DNA from: G965220075 sp965220075
GTDB taxonomy: Bacteria > Chloroflexota > UBA11872
Length of the DNA: 64,000 nt
Assembly (NCBI GenBank): GCA_965220075.1
Contig: OZ244806.1
Coordinates: 248,001-312,000 of the forward strand
Reading direction: 5' to 3'
The translations under genes were made by a program, and so were the position numbers. Position 1 is the first letter of the stretch. Each line of letters begins with the position of its first letter. Positions 1 to 9,009 of this stretch are shown here, piece by piece. The notes below the pieces were generated by a model. It made no database searches. It was not told where the DNA came from and saw nothing but the letters and a program-made list of their open reading frames with translations.

Positions 1-4
1 AAGG

Positions 5-232
5 ATGTCCGACGATGACCTTATCGCTAAGTATGATAAAGTGGATGCTGGCGTGGTCACAGTTCATCATCTAATCCAACCCTATATACAGGAATTTAGA
101 CACCGCGATCAGTTGCGCGTCGCCCAAAGCGTGGAGAAATTCACAAAGCGGATATTGTGGCTGACGTTCATCGTCACCCTAGCAACCGCCGTCAACGTCG
201 CTTTCATGGTGGGTCTCTTTTTTCGTCAATAG
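5..232 (+). CDS. Small C-terminally anchored membrane protein, unknown function
   Basis: A 75-residue protein that I do not recognise. The N-terminal 45 residues are polar and probably helical. A single hydrophobic segment (about residues 50-70) precedes a short basic end, so it is likely tail-anchored with the N-terminus in the cytoplasm. The ATG lies only four bases inside the window and the frame is open upstream of it, so the gene could begin outside the window. An AAGG directly abuts the ATG, too close to be a ribosome site. The downstream 530 bases carry nothing I can support. Confidence 0.5.
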   Translation: MSDDDLIAKYDKVDAGVVTVHHLIQPYIQEFRHRDQLRVAQSVEKFTKRILWLTFIVTLATAVNVAFMVGLFFRQ

Positions 233-762
233 GGTACCCCTCATTCGCTGGTCGTCATGGGCTGATAGTCATGGTCGAATCAGAGCGCAGCCGGCCCTGC
301 CTACAGTAGACTTGAGACTGCTTTGCCGGCCCACAACTCAGACCTGATTCACACGGGTGTAGTTGGTCTGGCCGGGCCTTCGCCGAAGGCGCTGAACCTT
401 CCTCGTAGATTTGGCCATTGACCGACAGTTCGACGTGCGAGCAGACATTCGCGCGGAAGCTGGATGGCGCATGTGCACACTGCCGGTGCGACCAGACATG
501 GCGCACTAAGGCGGTGTGCCGTCACCTCTTCGAGCTACTTCTCCGCGCCCAGGTCAAACTTGTTGGCACACCGGCCCAGCAGCTGGTCACGTCTAGCCGA
601 TAGGCGATAGGGCGCCAGCCGTAACTTCACCGCATGGAAGCCTTGGGCGATGACCAGGTGCTGAGCTATAAACGCGCTTCATTATCGATCAGATATAGTG
701 AAAGAAGAATGTCTTCACTTGATTTTCATCTACTTCAGCTGAGATACACAACTTGATTCACT
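233..762. other. Gene-poor stretch
   Basis: I see no convincing gene. The 601-762 part is AT-richer than most of the window. A short plus-strand frame near 418-603 contains a CxC-x10-CxH pattern reminiscent of a SWIM zinc finger, but it lacks a credible start and flanking domain. Confidence 0.4.
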
Positions 763-1769
763 TCACCACCCGTACCGCGCGCGCTGATACTCTCCCCATA
801 CGGAAGACGACGGACCGCACTGCTCTCGCACCGCCTTGGCCAGCGTGGACGGGCAAACCGAGGCGTAAGCGTTTTCGGGCTGCTTTAGCGCCACCCGCAC
901 GACGTCTGCGACCGTTTGTGCTTGGGGGAACTGGTCGAACAGCGCTGTGACGTGATTCGTTCCCGATAGATCTTGTTGCCTGCTGGAACAACCACCACCA
1001 CCTTGGCCTCCGAAACTCCCAGTTCTCGATTAGTAACCATGCGATCAGCCAGCAGGAGCAAGCGCATGATCTGATAGAAAGGATCGAAGAACCACGCGTC
1101 CAAAGGGACCTTGCCGTTGAATGCGGGGGATTTGGCGTAGAGGTCGGCGTATCTGCGCCGCCGCGTCGCGCCTGGGCAACCTGCTCCCTTGTACCTCCCA
1201 CGAGAATAATCCTCGACGTGCTTCCATTCCAGCAGGTAGGCTCGCCGCCCGGCCGGAGTATCCGCGACCATAAAGGCGTCCACGCTGGTCGAGTTCACGC
1301 CTCGGCTTGTGACCGCCGGCCCCTCAAGCGCATGGCCGAGCCCGATCCATTCGATCTCTACCTTTGATACGCGATCTCCGTCTTGGATGTCCACAACACC
1401 GGTGACGTTGTCATCGATGGACCGCAGCACCGCCGTCAGCGCGCCCGGAATAGACGCCAGCGGCAGCAGGAAGTTCACGCAGGCGATCTGCGAACTCGCC
1501 AGGTTGCGGGTAGGCCGCTCTCCTTTGGAAGTGTCGCCGTTCATTCTGGCTTGCCACCACTGCAACCCGCGCTCTTTGAAGAACCGGAGCGCTCCGTTCT
1601 CGCCGCGCAGCACCGGATTGAGATTCTCCTCCTCGCATCCCAGCGCCAGCAGGTGGCCGTACTTCCGTCCCTTTTCGTCCACCGGTGCTCGCGCCGCCGC
1701 ACTGATCGTCGGCGACGCGTTTCGAAACGCCGCCTGTCGCCGCCGCTCGGCCACTCCAAAGCTGGACAT
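763..1769 (-). pseudogene. PGN_0703-like restriction endonuclease, frameshifted near its 3' end
   Basis: The product resembles the PGN_0703 family of putative PD-(D/E)xK restriction endonucleases. It has a WWQARMNGD...RPTRNLASSQ N-terminal region and a central hydrophobic strand ending in EWK, a plausible catalytic E-x-K. The ATG at 1769 follows an AGGAG ribosome site and is preferred over an open frame upstream. Reading frame is lost around 945-960. The first frame runs on into a basic, non-family tail and stops at 885. The next frame carries a much better continuation (VTALFDQFPQAQTVADVV and onward, ending in RARYGW) to a TGA at 763-765. The family match is from memory. The frameshift could be real inactivation or a sequencing error. 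It lies 71 bases downstream of, and in the same direction as, the YaaA-like gene, and the pair looks like a small defence operon. Confidence 0.6.
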
Positions 1770-1840
1770 TCTGGCTCCTGTCAGCTGATGCGGCCAGCCG
1801 GATTCTTTCCGACCGACTTTAGCCGATGGGAGATCGGGAG

Positions 1841-2503
1841 CTAGCCGCAACTGGTCGCGACCTTACCTTCGATAAATCGGTTAGCGCATAGATAGTGCCA
1901 ATTCGTTCGTGTCGTAGTACGGAACCGTTCCAGCTCGCAGCCAGGCGCGTATGGAGGGTTGACAGAGTTGTAGAATACAACCTTTCGGCAATCGAAGCAG
2001 CGAGTCAGTTCACAAAACAGATGTACGTAATCCTTGCCACCAAAGAACACTATAGGATCTTTGCACCCGGGTGGAAGCATGCACAGGTCCTTATAGCAGT
2101 CTTTCTTGCCTCGCCGGTTCCCCTTGGCGGCACTTGGAGCGAAGGTGATGTTGTAGTTGGGCGTTAGGAATTCAGCAGCAATCAACCCCCATCCCGCGGA
2201 GAGAATGTACACGTGCTCGGGTCCATACGTGTCCACCAACCTGGAATAGATTGGGGCTCCGTAAAGCTTCCATGCTGGCATGAGGCCCAGAGGATTGTGA
2301 CCCGGGTTCCGGTTGTACTTCAGCAGTTGGTCCCTCCACGATATTCCGCAATCGGAGATGTCGTCCGGATGCGCATAGACATAGTTCCCGTCGTGCGGCA
2401 TCTCCTTCGGGTTGGCCGCGAACATCACTCGCGATCCGTTCGTCTTCACAAGGGTGCCAGCGGAGTCTCTCTTACGGGCAGCGCATTGGATAACAAAAAT
2501 CAT
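1841..2503 (-). CDS. DUF6884/YaaA-like protein, partner of the restriction-like gene
   Basis: A soluble 220-residue protein beginning with a beta strand and a short motif (IFVIQCAARKR). A later LSAGWGLI segment precedes a conserved TPNYNITF stretch. This combination recalls DUF6884 and YaaA-type proteins, some members of which occur near nucleic-acid modification or restriction genes. The exact activity is unknown. I chose the ATG at 2503, which follows a GAGGGG ribosome site, over the TTG one codon upstream. GC content is clearly lower than the surrounding chromosome, consistent with acquisition together with the downstream endonuclease-like gene. Confidence 0.5.
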   Translation of the reverse strand: MIFVIQCAARKRDSAGTLVKTNGSRVMFAANPKEMPHDGNYVYAHPDDISDCGISWRDQLLKYNRNPGHNPLGLMPAWKLYGAPIYSRLVDTYGPEHVYILSAGWGLIAAEFLTPNYNITFAPSAAKGNRRGKKDCYKDLCMLPPGCKDPIVFFGGKDYVHLFCELTRCFDCRKVVFYNSVNPPYAPGCELERFRTTTRTNWHYLCANRFIEGKVATSCG

Positions 2504-2570
2504 CAATATCCCCTCATTGCATACACGGCAGACTTCATAATTTCCAGGAACTCTGGCTGGTGCGGCGGAG

Positions 2571-3128
2571 CTAGTCTTTGGCCTCGATGCGCGCCAGGAT
2601 GTCGCGAATTTCGCTGAGGAGGCCGGTGGCGTCTACGGCGGGCCTGGGGGCGTGCGCGGCCGCCGGTTCGGCGCCCGTCACCTTTTGCCGCTGCTGCAGG
2701 ATCGCGTCGCGAAACTGCAGGGCGTCCGCCACTCCCAGCAGATCGCCCTCGCTCTTGGCGCTCTGCCCCGACTGGCCGGCGGTCTCCACCTTCAAGCCGC
2801 GCAGCTTGTAACGGCGCATGAGCGGTCCGTCGTGCAGGCGGAGGTCGGTGATCCGGTCGAGCGGGATGGTGGATTCGCTGCGGTTGAACACTCCCTTGCG
2901 CATCTCCAGGGCCTGCGTGGTCAGCCGGGCGGACATGCGCCGCAGGTACTGCGGGCCAAACCAGAGGCTGTAGAGGAGCCAGAGCGGTATCAGCGGTATG
3001 CCCACGATCGTGACGAAGAGGACGATCGACACGAGCCAGCGCCAATAGGGGATGACGTTCGGGTCGAACTGCGCGTCGAGCAGCGTTTCACCTGTTACTC
3101 CGGGCCGATCGCGTCGATTTGATTGCAC
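2571..3128 (-). CDS. PH-domain (YdbS/YdbT-type, bPH2) membrane protein
   Basis: The 185-residue protein has an N-terminal cytoplasmic stub and one long hydrophobic hairpin (about residues 25-58, WRWLVSIVLFVTIVGIPLIP). A compact domain follows with the bacterial PH hallmarks: RLTTQALEMRKGVFNRSESTIP, then LDRITDLRLHDG and LKVETAG. Such proteins are membrane-associated and of poorly defined function. The GTG at 3128 follows GGAGGAGA. The last 25 residues (LLSEIRDILARIEAKD) form a predicted amphipathic helix that could oligomerise. It stands alone, with convergent repeats on its upstream side. Confidence 0.75.
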   Translation of the reverse strand: MQSNRRDRPGVTGETLLDAQFDPNVIPYWRWLVSIVLFVTIVGIPLIPLWLLYSLWFGPQYLRRMSARLTTQALEMRKGVFNRSESTIPLDRITDLRLHDGPLMRRYKLRGLKVETAGQSGQSAKSEGDLLGVADALQFRDAILQQRQKVTGAEPAAAHAPRPAVDATGLLSEIRDILARIEAKD

Positions 3129-3338
3129 CGTCGTCTCCTCCGTGCCGCCTGTGCGGTGGGGGTTTCCGCTTGCGGCCGCGCCGTTGGGCTGAGAGGCGCC
3201 GGCCGGTTGCCGCCGCCTCGATCATCTTAATCCGGGGGCGACTGGCCGGCATGCCGCGCGTCGATTCTCGAGACGGCACCTCAACCCTGCGGGCCGTCCT
3301 GGGAATGGCGGCAGGGGGCTTGGGACAGGTGGGGAAGA

Positions 3339-3588
3339 GACCCCCTCTCCCCATCCCTCTCCCTCAAAGGAGACGTTTGCATAACTGGTCGACACCCCAC
3401 TCGCAAGCCTCGGATCACCCTCACCCTAGCCCTCTCCCTTCAAGGGCGAGGGGATAAGGCCCGCTCTCCCGCCTCCGCTGGAGAGGTTACGCAAAGGTCT
3501 CCTCAAGGGGAGAGGGAGAAAGGGCCGCAAGGGGAGAAGGGGAAGAGGGCTGAAGGAGCGAGGGGGACGAACTCGCAAGGGGCGGGTC
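3339..3588. repeat. Cluster of CCCTCACCC/CCCTCTCCC dispersed palindromic repeats
   Basis: Between the PH-domain gene and the sulfatase there are repeated modules of the form CCCTCACCC..AGCCCTCTCCCTTCAAGGG and GGGGAGAGGGAGAAAGGG. They form imperfect palindromes of the REP type. The same family recurs at 3815-3945, 8683-8742, 25510-25545 and on both sides of the IS element near 40340 and 41620. It is non-coding here. Confidence 0.75.
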
Positions 3589-5223
3589 TCAGCGGAACTG
3601 CTCGGGGGCGCGGGTGAAGTTGATCTGCGGTCCGGCGGCGCGGACGGCCGCCTCGCCGCCGTTGGCTTGCAGGCAGGCGCGCTGGTCGGCCCTGGCGGCG
3701 GCGTCCGCCGCTTCGGGGTCGACGAGGCGGCGGAGCTCGGTCTGCATGCGCCGGACAACGACCGCCGGAGGTTCCGGGACCGGCGGGGTGTGCTCGGTTG
3801 ACTTAGAGGAGGAGGCAGGAGACCCCTCACCCCAACCCTCTCCCTCACGGGGAGAGGGAGAAGGGCCCTCACGGGGAGAGGGGGAAGAGGGCTGAAGGAG
3901 CGAGGGAGAAGAAGGCCCGAGGGGCGAGGCGGAAGCGGCGCCGGGCGCGGGCGGGGGCGGGGGCGCCAGGTCGTGCCGCTCTTCGGGGTCGGCCGCGAGG
4001 TCGAACAGCTGCGGGGGATGGCCCAGGTAGTGGACGTATTTGTAACGCCCGTCGCACAGCGCGTATGCGGCATGGGGCGCGCCCATGGCGTGGTACTCGG
4101 CGAAGACCGTCCGCTGTAGGAAGTCTTGGCCCCGCGCCGCGGGCCAGAGCGACGCTCCCGGCAGGTCGGCGTCGTCGCCGTGGGGCTCCAGCCCGAAGCT
4201 GTCCAGGATGGTCGGGAAGGCGTCCACCAGCGAAGCGTTTTGCTCCACCACGGCGCCGGCCGGCACATCGGGTCCCGCCAGGATGAGCGGGACCGCCAGC
4301 GCGCTGTCGTACATGACGCTCTTGCCCCACAGGCCGTAGTCGCCCAGGGTCTCGCCGTGGTCGCTGGTATAGACGACGCGCGTGCGGCTGGCCGACCCGG
4401 TGGCCTGGAGCGCGTCGAGAACGCGCCCGATCTGGGCGTCCACAAAAGTGCACATGCCGAAGTAGGCGGCCACCGCGCGGCGCACCATGGCCGCGCCGCG
4501 GAACTCGGCGTCGGACTGCACGCGCGCCTCGCGGAACGCGCTCACGTAGGGGTGGCGGGGCCAGTCGCCGGGCTGCCATTGAATGGGCAGGGGGACCTCG
4601 TCGATGGGATATAGGTCCAGGTATTCGCGGGGCGCGATCAGCGGGAAGTGGGGGAGCGAAAAGGACACGAAGAGGCACCAGGGCCGCTCGTGCGCGGGCG
4701 CCTCCTCGTGCAGCCAGCGGACCGCGGCGTCCGCGATGCCGGTGTCGTAGCGGATGTATTCCGACTCACCCGGCCCCGCCTCGTCCACGTGCTCGAGCTG
4801 GAAGCGGGTCGGCGGGATGTCGGTTCGTATGCAGCCGAACACGTCGCCGCGGCCCTCCATGACGTGCATGGGAATGCGCTGGTCGGCAAAGCCAGTGTCG
4901 TCCAGCGGGCTGCGATAGTGCAGCTTGCCGATGGTGGTCACTGGATGTCCGGCGGCCCGCAGCCGGTGCGCCCAACTGGGCGCCTGTCCCACGTAAGGGG
5001 AGGCGTTGTCCCAGGCGCCGATCTGATGCGGGTAGCGGCCGGTGGCGAAGCTGGCGCGCGAGGGCACGCAGATGGGGGAGTTGCAGTAGGCGCTGGTGAA
5101 ACGCGCGCCGCAGGCGGCCAGCGCGTCGAGGTTGGGCGTCTGAACCACTGGGTGCCCGGAGCAGCCCAGCATGCGGGCATTGTGCTCGTCGGACATCAGG
5201 AACAGGAGATTACTCGGGGGCAC
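3589..5223 (-). CDS. Type I (formylglycine) sulfatase with an in-frame repeat insertion
   Basis: This enzyme hydrolyses a sulfate ester on a substrate I cannot identify; choline-sulfatase and heparan-type family members look similar. Residues 5-17 form the first strand with the metal-binding DE pair. C52-V-P-S-R56 is the CxPxR signature whose cysteine is converted to formylglycine. K-x-H occurs in TIGKLHY, and the metal-binding DH in YTSDHGETLGDYGLWGK. There is no signal peptide, so it is probably cytoplasmic. The GTG start follows GGAGGCAAG. Residues about 429-469 (PSPSPREGEGWGEG and neighbours) are the translated dispersed repeat. The sequence after it returns to normal sulfatase-like C-terminal character, so the element appears to have inserted without breaking the frame. 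The modifying enzyme is probably the FGE at 43.7 kb. Confidence 0.9.
   Translation of the reverse strand: MPPSNLLFLMSDEHNARMLGCSGHPVVQTPNLDALAACGARFTSAYCNSPICVPSRASFATGRYPHQIGAWDNASPYVGQAPSWAHRLRAAGHPVTTIGKLHYRSPLDDTGFADQRIPMHVMEGRGDVFGCIRTDIPPTRFQLEHVDEAGPGESEYIRYDTGIADAAVRWLHEEAPAHERPWCLFVSFSLPHFPLIAPREYLDLYPIDEVPLPIQWQPGDWPRHPYVSAFREARVQSDAEFRGAAMVRRAVAAYFGMCTFVDAQIGRVLDALQATGSASRTRVVYTSDHGETLGDYGLWGKSVMYDSALAVPLILAGPDVPAGAVVEQNASLVDAFPTILDSFGLEPHGDDADLPGASLWPAARGQDFLQRTVFAEYHAMGAPHAAYALCDGRYKYVHYLGHPPQLFDLAADPEERHDLAPPPPPAPGAASASPLGPSSPSLLQPSSPSPREGPSPSPREGEGWGEGSPASSSKSTEHTPPVPEPPAVVVRRMQTELRRLVDPEAADAAARADQRACLQANGGEAAVRAAGPQINFTRAPEQFR
3815..3945. repeat. REP-like repeat inside the sulfatase coding sequence
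   Basis: The segment CCCCTCACCCCAACCCTCTC followed by CCTCACGGGGAGAGGGAG, and a second arm CCTCACGGGGAGAGGGG, is the same family as the non-coding cluster at 3339-3588. It is translated as a Ser/Pro/Gly/Glu-rich linker in the sulfatase. Confidence 0.85.
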
Positions 5224-5316
5224 CTTGCCTCCACCCGCGCTGACGGCCGGCCACCGGAGCGTAACCTGCGCCAGCTTCGGTGCGGGCGCCGCTAACCGGC
5301 GGCGCCGCGCTGAGCG

Positions 5317-7161
5317 TCAGCCCGTCGGACCGACCGGATCCGGGTAGGTGTACCAGTCGTCGCCGCCGGACCTGGTGGAGGCGATCCGGACGCCGCCAAC
5401 CGCCAAGACCCAGCGATCGTTGCTGTAGTCGTTGCTGATCGCGATGCCGCTCACGTCCTGGATCGCTAGGTTCACGATGGTTCGCGACCACGTGCCGGGT
5501 CCGCCAATGTCTTGAACTGTGTCGAGCCGGTTCGTGCCCCGAGTTCGGAAGACCCCAGCCTTGCTAGTGCCGGCAAAGATGGTGCCGTCTCGCGCGACGT
5601 TCGGCGAGATCGCGAGCACGTTGATTCTTCCCGGCCGGTTATCGGGGCCTTTTTTAGGGGCTTTTCTAGGATTGGCCAGTACTTGTTGGTAGGTCTTGCC
5701 TTGGTCGGTAGAGCGATAGATGCCGTGGCTCTCGGACCCGAGCCAGATCTGCTGCTGGCTGCGCCAGGCGGGGTGGATGGCCACCGCGGAGATCCTGAAC
5801 CCCGCGGGCAATACTTTCCTGCCGCTCGTGAGCGAGTTGAAACCGGCGCCGCGGTCGGCGCTCTCGTACAGGGCTGTGGACGTCCACGCGAATAGATGTA
5901 TCCCGCCGCCGCGCTTCTCAGCGGCCGCCATGCCGAGGTAGGTAGCCGGCCGCGGCAGGGCTTGGTGGCTGTGCGGGACCGCACTCCAGTTGACGCCGCG
6001 GTCGCTCGAGCGATACAGGCCAGCGGCATCCAGGACCGCATAGACGGCGCCGTCCTCCGCGAAGTGCGGCGAAATAACCAGGCCGCCCACGCGTCCGGCG
6101 GGGAGGCCCGCGACCGGCGCCCAACTGACGCCGCCGTCGATGGAGCGAGCGACGCCTTCGTTGGTCGCCACCAGCACCAGCCCGTCCTCGTGGATCGTTG
6201 GCGATGGCGCTATCGCGTTGATCGCTAGATTCGGAAGACCCTGATTAACGGGCGTGAAACTCGCGCCGCCGTTGGTCGACCTGAGGACGCCGCCGGTGGC
6301 CGTCCCGATCCAGACTCTCTGGTCCAGCGATACGAGCGGCGCCACGATGTTCCACACGCTGCCGATGGGCGCCGCCTGCGGCACGGCGGGCCCCGGTTCC
6401 GGCTCCGCGGGCGGATCGGGGCTCGGCGCCGGCGTCACGACCACCGTTGCCACGGCGTCTCCCACGGCGTGCGGCGTCGTGGCCTCCTCTGGGATCAAAC
6501 CCGCGTCCTTGTAGTGATCACCCCCGTTGGCGGTCACCACCTGGCCGGGCGAGGCAAAGTCCGTCTCGATCATCCACTGTTGCAACACCGCTCGCTGGGC
6601 CCGCAGGACGCGCAGATCGCCGAAGTCCTGATAGGCGACGGGCAGGCCGTAGTCGTCCAGCCAGGCGGGGTTGCTGTACCAGACCGCCTTGATGGCCTCG
6701 TTCTCGTCCAGCAGGACCAGATGGTTCGCCATGACGACGCTGAAGGGCTGGCCGTCGTCTGCGGGGAAGGCGCGCGGCTTGGGAATGATGCTCTGGCTGA
6801 GCAGGGCGTCATCCAGACCAGCCCGGCTTAGCTCGTCAAATATGTTCAGCCGAAAGAGGCCTCGCCCGGGCTGCCATTGGAAGATCGTCTTCTGAAACGC
6901 TTGGAGCGTGAACGGGCCGTCCCGCCAGCGGCGTGACACCGGGTATCCGAGCTGCGCGACGCCGCCGGCCTTCTCGAATTCGGTCCAGAACGGGATTTCG
7001 TCCGCGTCGGTCACGGAGAAGCCAAGGCCCTCGCCGGGGCCGGCCTGGCTGAAGAACCAGCCGCCGTCAACGGGCTCGTCGGGGGCTTGCGCCGAAACGG
7101 AAATCACCGTGAGCGCGCCCAAGGCGAGAAGCAGCGTCGCAAGCGCGGTCAGACGTCGCAT
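5317..7161 (-). CDS. Secreted Asp-box/propeller repeat protein
   Basis: The protein starts with a cleavable signal peptide (MRRLTALATLLLALGALTVI...SVSAQA). The ATG at 7161 is chosen because it puts this peptide at the N-terminus; the frame is open further upstream. About 200 residues then form a domain of WTEFEKAGGVAQLGYPVS / LQAFQKTIFQWQPGRGLFRLNIFD type, also seen in the 46.8-kb protein. A Pro/Ala-rich linker follows. Several repeats of the VFSIDGGVSWAPV / YRSSDRGVNWSAVP kind (S-x-D-x-G-x-x-W, sialidase Asp-box or Ycf48-like) build a probable beta-propeller to the end. It is likely an extracytoplasmic binding protein; no catalytic residues are evident. It diverges from the phage-type operon promoter at 7288. 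Confidence 0.75.
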   Translation of the reverse strand: MRRLTALATLLLALGALTVISVSAQAPDEPVDGGWFFSQAGPGEGLGFSVTDADEIPFWTEFEKAGGVAQLGYPVSRRWRDGPFTLQAFQKTIFQWQPGRGLFRLNIFDELSRAGLDDALLSQSIIPKPRAFPADDGQPFSVVMANHLVLLDENEAIKAVWYSNPAWLDDYGLPVAYQDFGDLRVLRAQRAVLQQWMIETDFASPGQVVTANGGDHYKDAGLIPEEATTPHAVGDAVATVVVTPAPSPDPPAEPEPGPAVPQAAPIGSVWNIVAPLVSLDQRVWIGTATGGVLRSTNGGASFTPVNQGLPNLAINAIAPSPTIHEDGLVLVATNEGVARSIDGGVSWAPVAGLPAGRVGGLVISPHFAEDGAVYAVLDAAGLYRSSDRGVNWSAVPHSHQALPRPATYLGMAAAEKRGGGIHLFAWTSTALYESADRGAGFNSLTSGRKVLPAGFRISAVAIHPAWRSQQQIWLGSESHGIYRSTDQGKTYQQVLANPRKAPKKGPDNRPGRINVLAISPNVARDGTIFAGTSKAGVFRTRGTNRLDTVQDIGGPGTWSRTIVNLAIQDVSGIAISNDYSNDRWVLAVGGVRIASTRSGGDDWYTYPDPVGPTG

Positions 7162-7287
7162 GATGATAAGCGCCCGCCTGGTAAGGGCATCGATTCTTGC
7201 AAGCCCTCTGGCCGTCTTCAACCCCGGAATCGCGCGCCGGCCACCGGTCAGATGAAGCGGGAGGCTGAAGGGCGGGCTGTACACTAC

Positions 7288-7316
7288 TTGCGTACGTTAC
7301 GACAGTAAGCTATAGT
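7288..7316 (+). promoter_or_regulatory. Promoter of the capsid operon with TTAC-N4-GTAA operator-like spacer
   Basis: The -35 TTGCGT (7288-7293) is separated by exactly 17 bases from a near-consensus -10 TATAGT (7311-7316). The spacer contains TTACGACAGTAA (7297-7308), an inverted repeat of TTAC and GTAA. The portal operon has a matching arrangement on the other strand. A leader of about 380 bases separates it from the capsid gene. Confidence 0.7.
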
Positions 7317-7701
7317 TGTGTAAGGTAATGATCCGCGCGTGCATCGGGACCCCTGCCCCAGACGTGGGGCGCCCGCGTTCCGGTCGCGCGGATAGCGGTC
7401 GCGGTCGGCCGGAACTCTCCCGACCGCCGGCAAACGGACTCACACGCCGCGTGCAAGCGGAAAGTGGCGGGTGTGCGTCCGACAGGCCGGCCAACGTCGG
7501 GGAGCCATGACGGCGGATCGATAGATCCCAACGCTTAGGCGGGAGCTGCGGGCGGCGGGCGGACGGCATTGCCCGGCGGGAGGCCGGGTGAGTGTTCCGT
7601 CCTCCGCCCGCGCACGGGACCTTCAGGACCAGATCCCGGCGTCCCCGCGCTGAGCATCCGACCAGCAAGGCAGCGTCCGCAGCGACGCGTAAGGACATGC
7701 A
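7317..7701 (+). other. Long GC-rich leader of the capsid operon
   Basis: About 380 bases without a supported gene. It contains several GC-rich inverted stretches (for example GGCGGGCGGACGG and GCCCGGCGGGAGGCCGGG) that could fold. An AAGGA ribosome site lies shortly before the capsid ATG. No riboswitch class is recognised. Confidence 0.4.
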
Positions 7702-8556
7702 ATGGCAGTTACGACTAGCTCATCGATCGGCCACGTGGTCGACACGGTCATCGCCGAGGCCCGGCGCACCCAGATGCACCGAACGGTCATGGAGCCGTTG
7801 GTGCGCACCTACAGGGTGTCGAAGGGCGCGGGTGACCGGCTGGAGATTCCTAAATTCGGCACGGTGACGGCCGGCGCCCTGGTGGAGGGCACCGACATGA
7901 CCAATCCGCAGACCCTCACCACCACCAAGCTCACGATCACCCCGGGCGAGGTGGGCGCGCAGATCGTAGTCACGGACCGGGCGCTGCGCACGGCGCGCGA
8001 GGACATGTCGCGCGCGGCCGGCCGGGTCCTGGGCGACGCGATAGCCCAGAAGCTCGATAAGGATCTGCTGGGGCTGCTGGACGGCTTCAGCACCTCGCTG
8101 GGCGGGGCCGGCACCAACATCACCATGGGCCACTTGCGCGCGGCGGTATCGCGCTTGCACGGCGCCGCCCAACCCGCGCCCAAGCCGCACTTCGCGGTTC
8201 TTCACCCGTACCAGGCGCACGATCTGGCGGCCGACATCTCGCCCACCGGCACCTATCCGGTGCCGAGCGGCATCTCGCAGACCGTGCTGGAGAACCACTG
8301 GGTGACGCGCGCCTTCGGGGTGGACGTGTTCCAGGCCGGCAATCTGACGGTTGACGCCAACGACGACGCCAAGGGCGGTCTGTTCTCCAAGGAGGCGATC
8401 GTGCTGGTGGTGTTCAAGGACTGGGCGGTCGAGCGCGAGCGGGACGCCTCACTGCGCGCCTGGGAGCTGAACGTGGTGGCCGACTACGGCTTCGGCGAGT
8501 ACGAGGACTCGTGGGGCGTGGAGCTGCTCTTCGACGCCGCCACCCCGCGCAGCTGA
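7702..8556 (+). CDS. Phage major capsid protein
   Basis: A 284-residue protein of the HK97-fold capsid type, nearest in feel to the N4-gp56/coat-protein group. The N-terminal arm (VVDTVIAEARRTQMHRTVME) is helical. GDRLEIPKFGTVTAGALVEG leads into the E-loop region, and IVVTDRALRTAREDMSRAAGRVLGDAIAQKLDKDL is the spine helix. The A-domain carries HFAVLHPYQAHDL and the C-terminus ends in NVVADYGFGEYEDSWGVELL. It would assemble the particle shell. The ATG follows AAGGACATGCA. It is the first gene of a collinear operon running to 15450. The portal and scaffold-like genes normally found beside a capsid gene are instead about 30 and 38 kb away. Complete, with no internal stops. Confidence 0.85.
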   Translation: MAVTTSSSIGHVVDTVIAEARRTQMHRTVMEPLVRTYRVSKGAGDRLEIPKFGTVTAGALVEGTDMTNPQTLTTTKLTITPGEVGAQIVVTDRALRTAREDMSRAAGRVLGDAIAQKLDKDLLGLLDGFSTSLGGAGTNITMGHLRAAVSRLHGAAQPAPKPHFAVLHPYQAHDLAADISPTGTYPVPSGISQTVLENHWVTRAFGVDVFQAGNLTVDANDDAKGGLFSKEAIVLVVFKDWAVERERDASLRAWELNVVADYGFGEYEDSWGVELLFDAATPRS

Positions 8557-8639
8557 GCGGAGGGTGGCCGCACCTGGCGCCGCCGGGAGGGAAGAGCCCT
8601 TTCGTGATTCGGGCGCAAAGCCCGCCTCGTATCGAGTAC

Positions 8640-8742
8640 GGGGCGGGAATCCCGCTCCTCCCCGCTCTCCTTCACGGGAAGAGCCCCCTCACCCCAACCC
8701 TCTCCCTCGATGGGGAGAGGGCTCCGGGAGAGGGGGAAGAGC
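8640..8742. repeat. Dispersed repeats inside the capsid operon
   Basis: A CGTATCGAGTACGGGGCGGG segment resembles copies near 19649 and 22660. A CCCTCACCCCAACCCTCTCC palindrome with GGGGAGAGGG belongs to the REP-like family. They occupy the gap between the capsid gene and the next small gene. Confidence 0.75.
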
Positions 8743-8784
8743 GCCTGTCTGTGTGTAACCGCATGAGCGAAACGAGGAACAAGC

Positions 8785-9009
8785 ATGCAAGCACCGACGA
8801 TTTGGATTCAGCGCGAGCGCGCGCCGCGCGTGGTGCACCGGTTCGAGGGCGAAACGCCGCACTCGCCGGTGATAGTGCTGACGCCGGACGCGCGCGAGGC
8901 CCGCGAGGTCTCGGCCGCTCTGCGCGAGCGGCAGGCGCGGCGTATAACGGAAACAGGCTCGGCCTTCGGCGGGCGTCTGCAGGAGAAGCGGCCGCGATGG
9001 CGCGGCTAG
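8785..9009 (+). CDS. Small phage-operon protein
   Basis: A 74-residue basic protein (QRERAPRVVHRF, then SPVIVLTPDAREAREVSAALRERQ). I do not recognise the family. A short beta segment followed by a helix is plausible. Its stop overlaps the next gene and it lies between the capsid gene and the connector-like gene. A minor virion or head-completion role is inferred from position only. Confidence 0.55.
   Translation: MQAPTIWIQRERAPRVVHRFEGETPHSPVIVLTPDAREAREVSAALRERQARRITETGSAFGGRLQEKRPRWRG

Noticed and set aside
418..603. Possible SWIM zinc-finger fragment (CxC-x10-CxH)
   Set aside because: No proper start, no flanking domain and no neighbour that would explain it.
3426..4678. Long Arg/Pro-rich frames overlapping the sulfatase gene on the same strand
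   Set aside because: Low complexity, shifted frames of a clear sulfatase gene and of the repeat.
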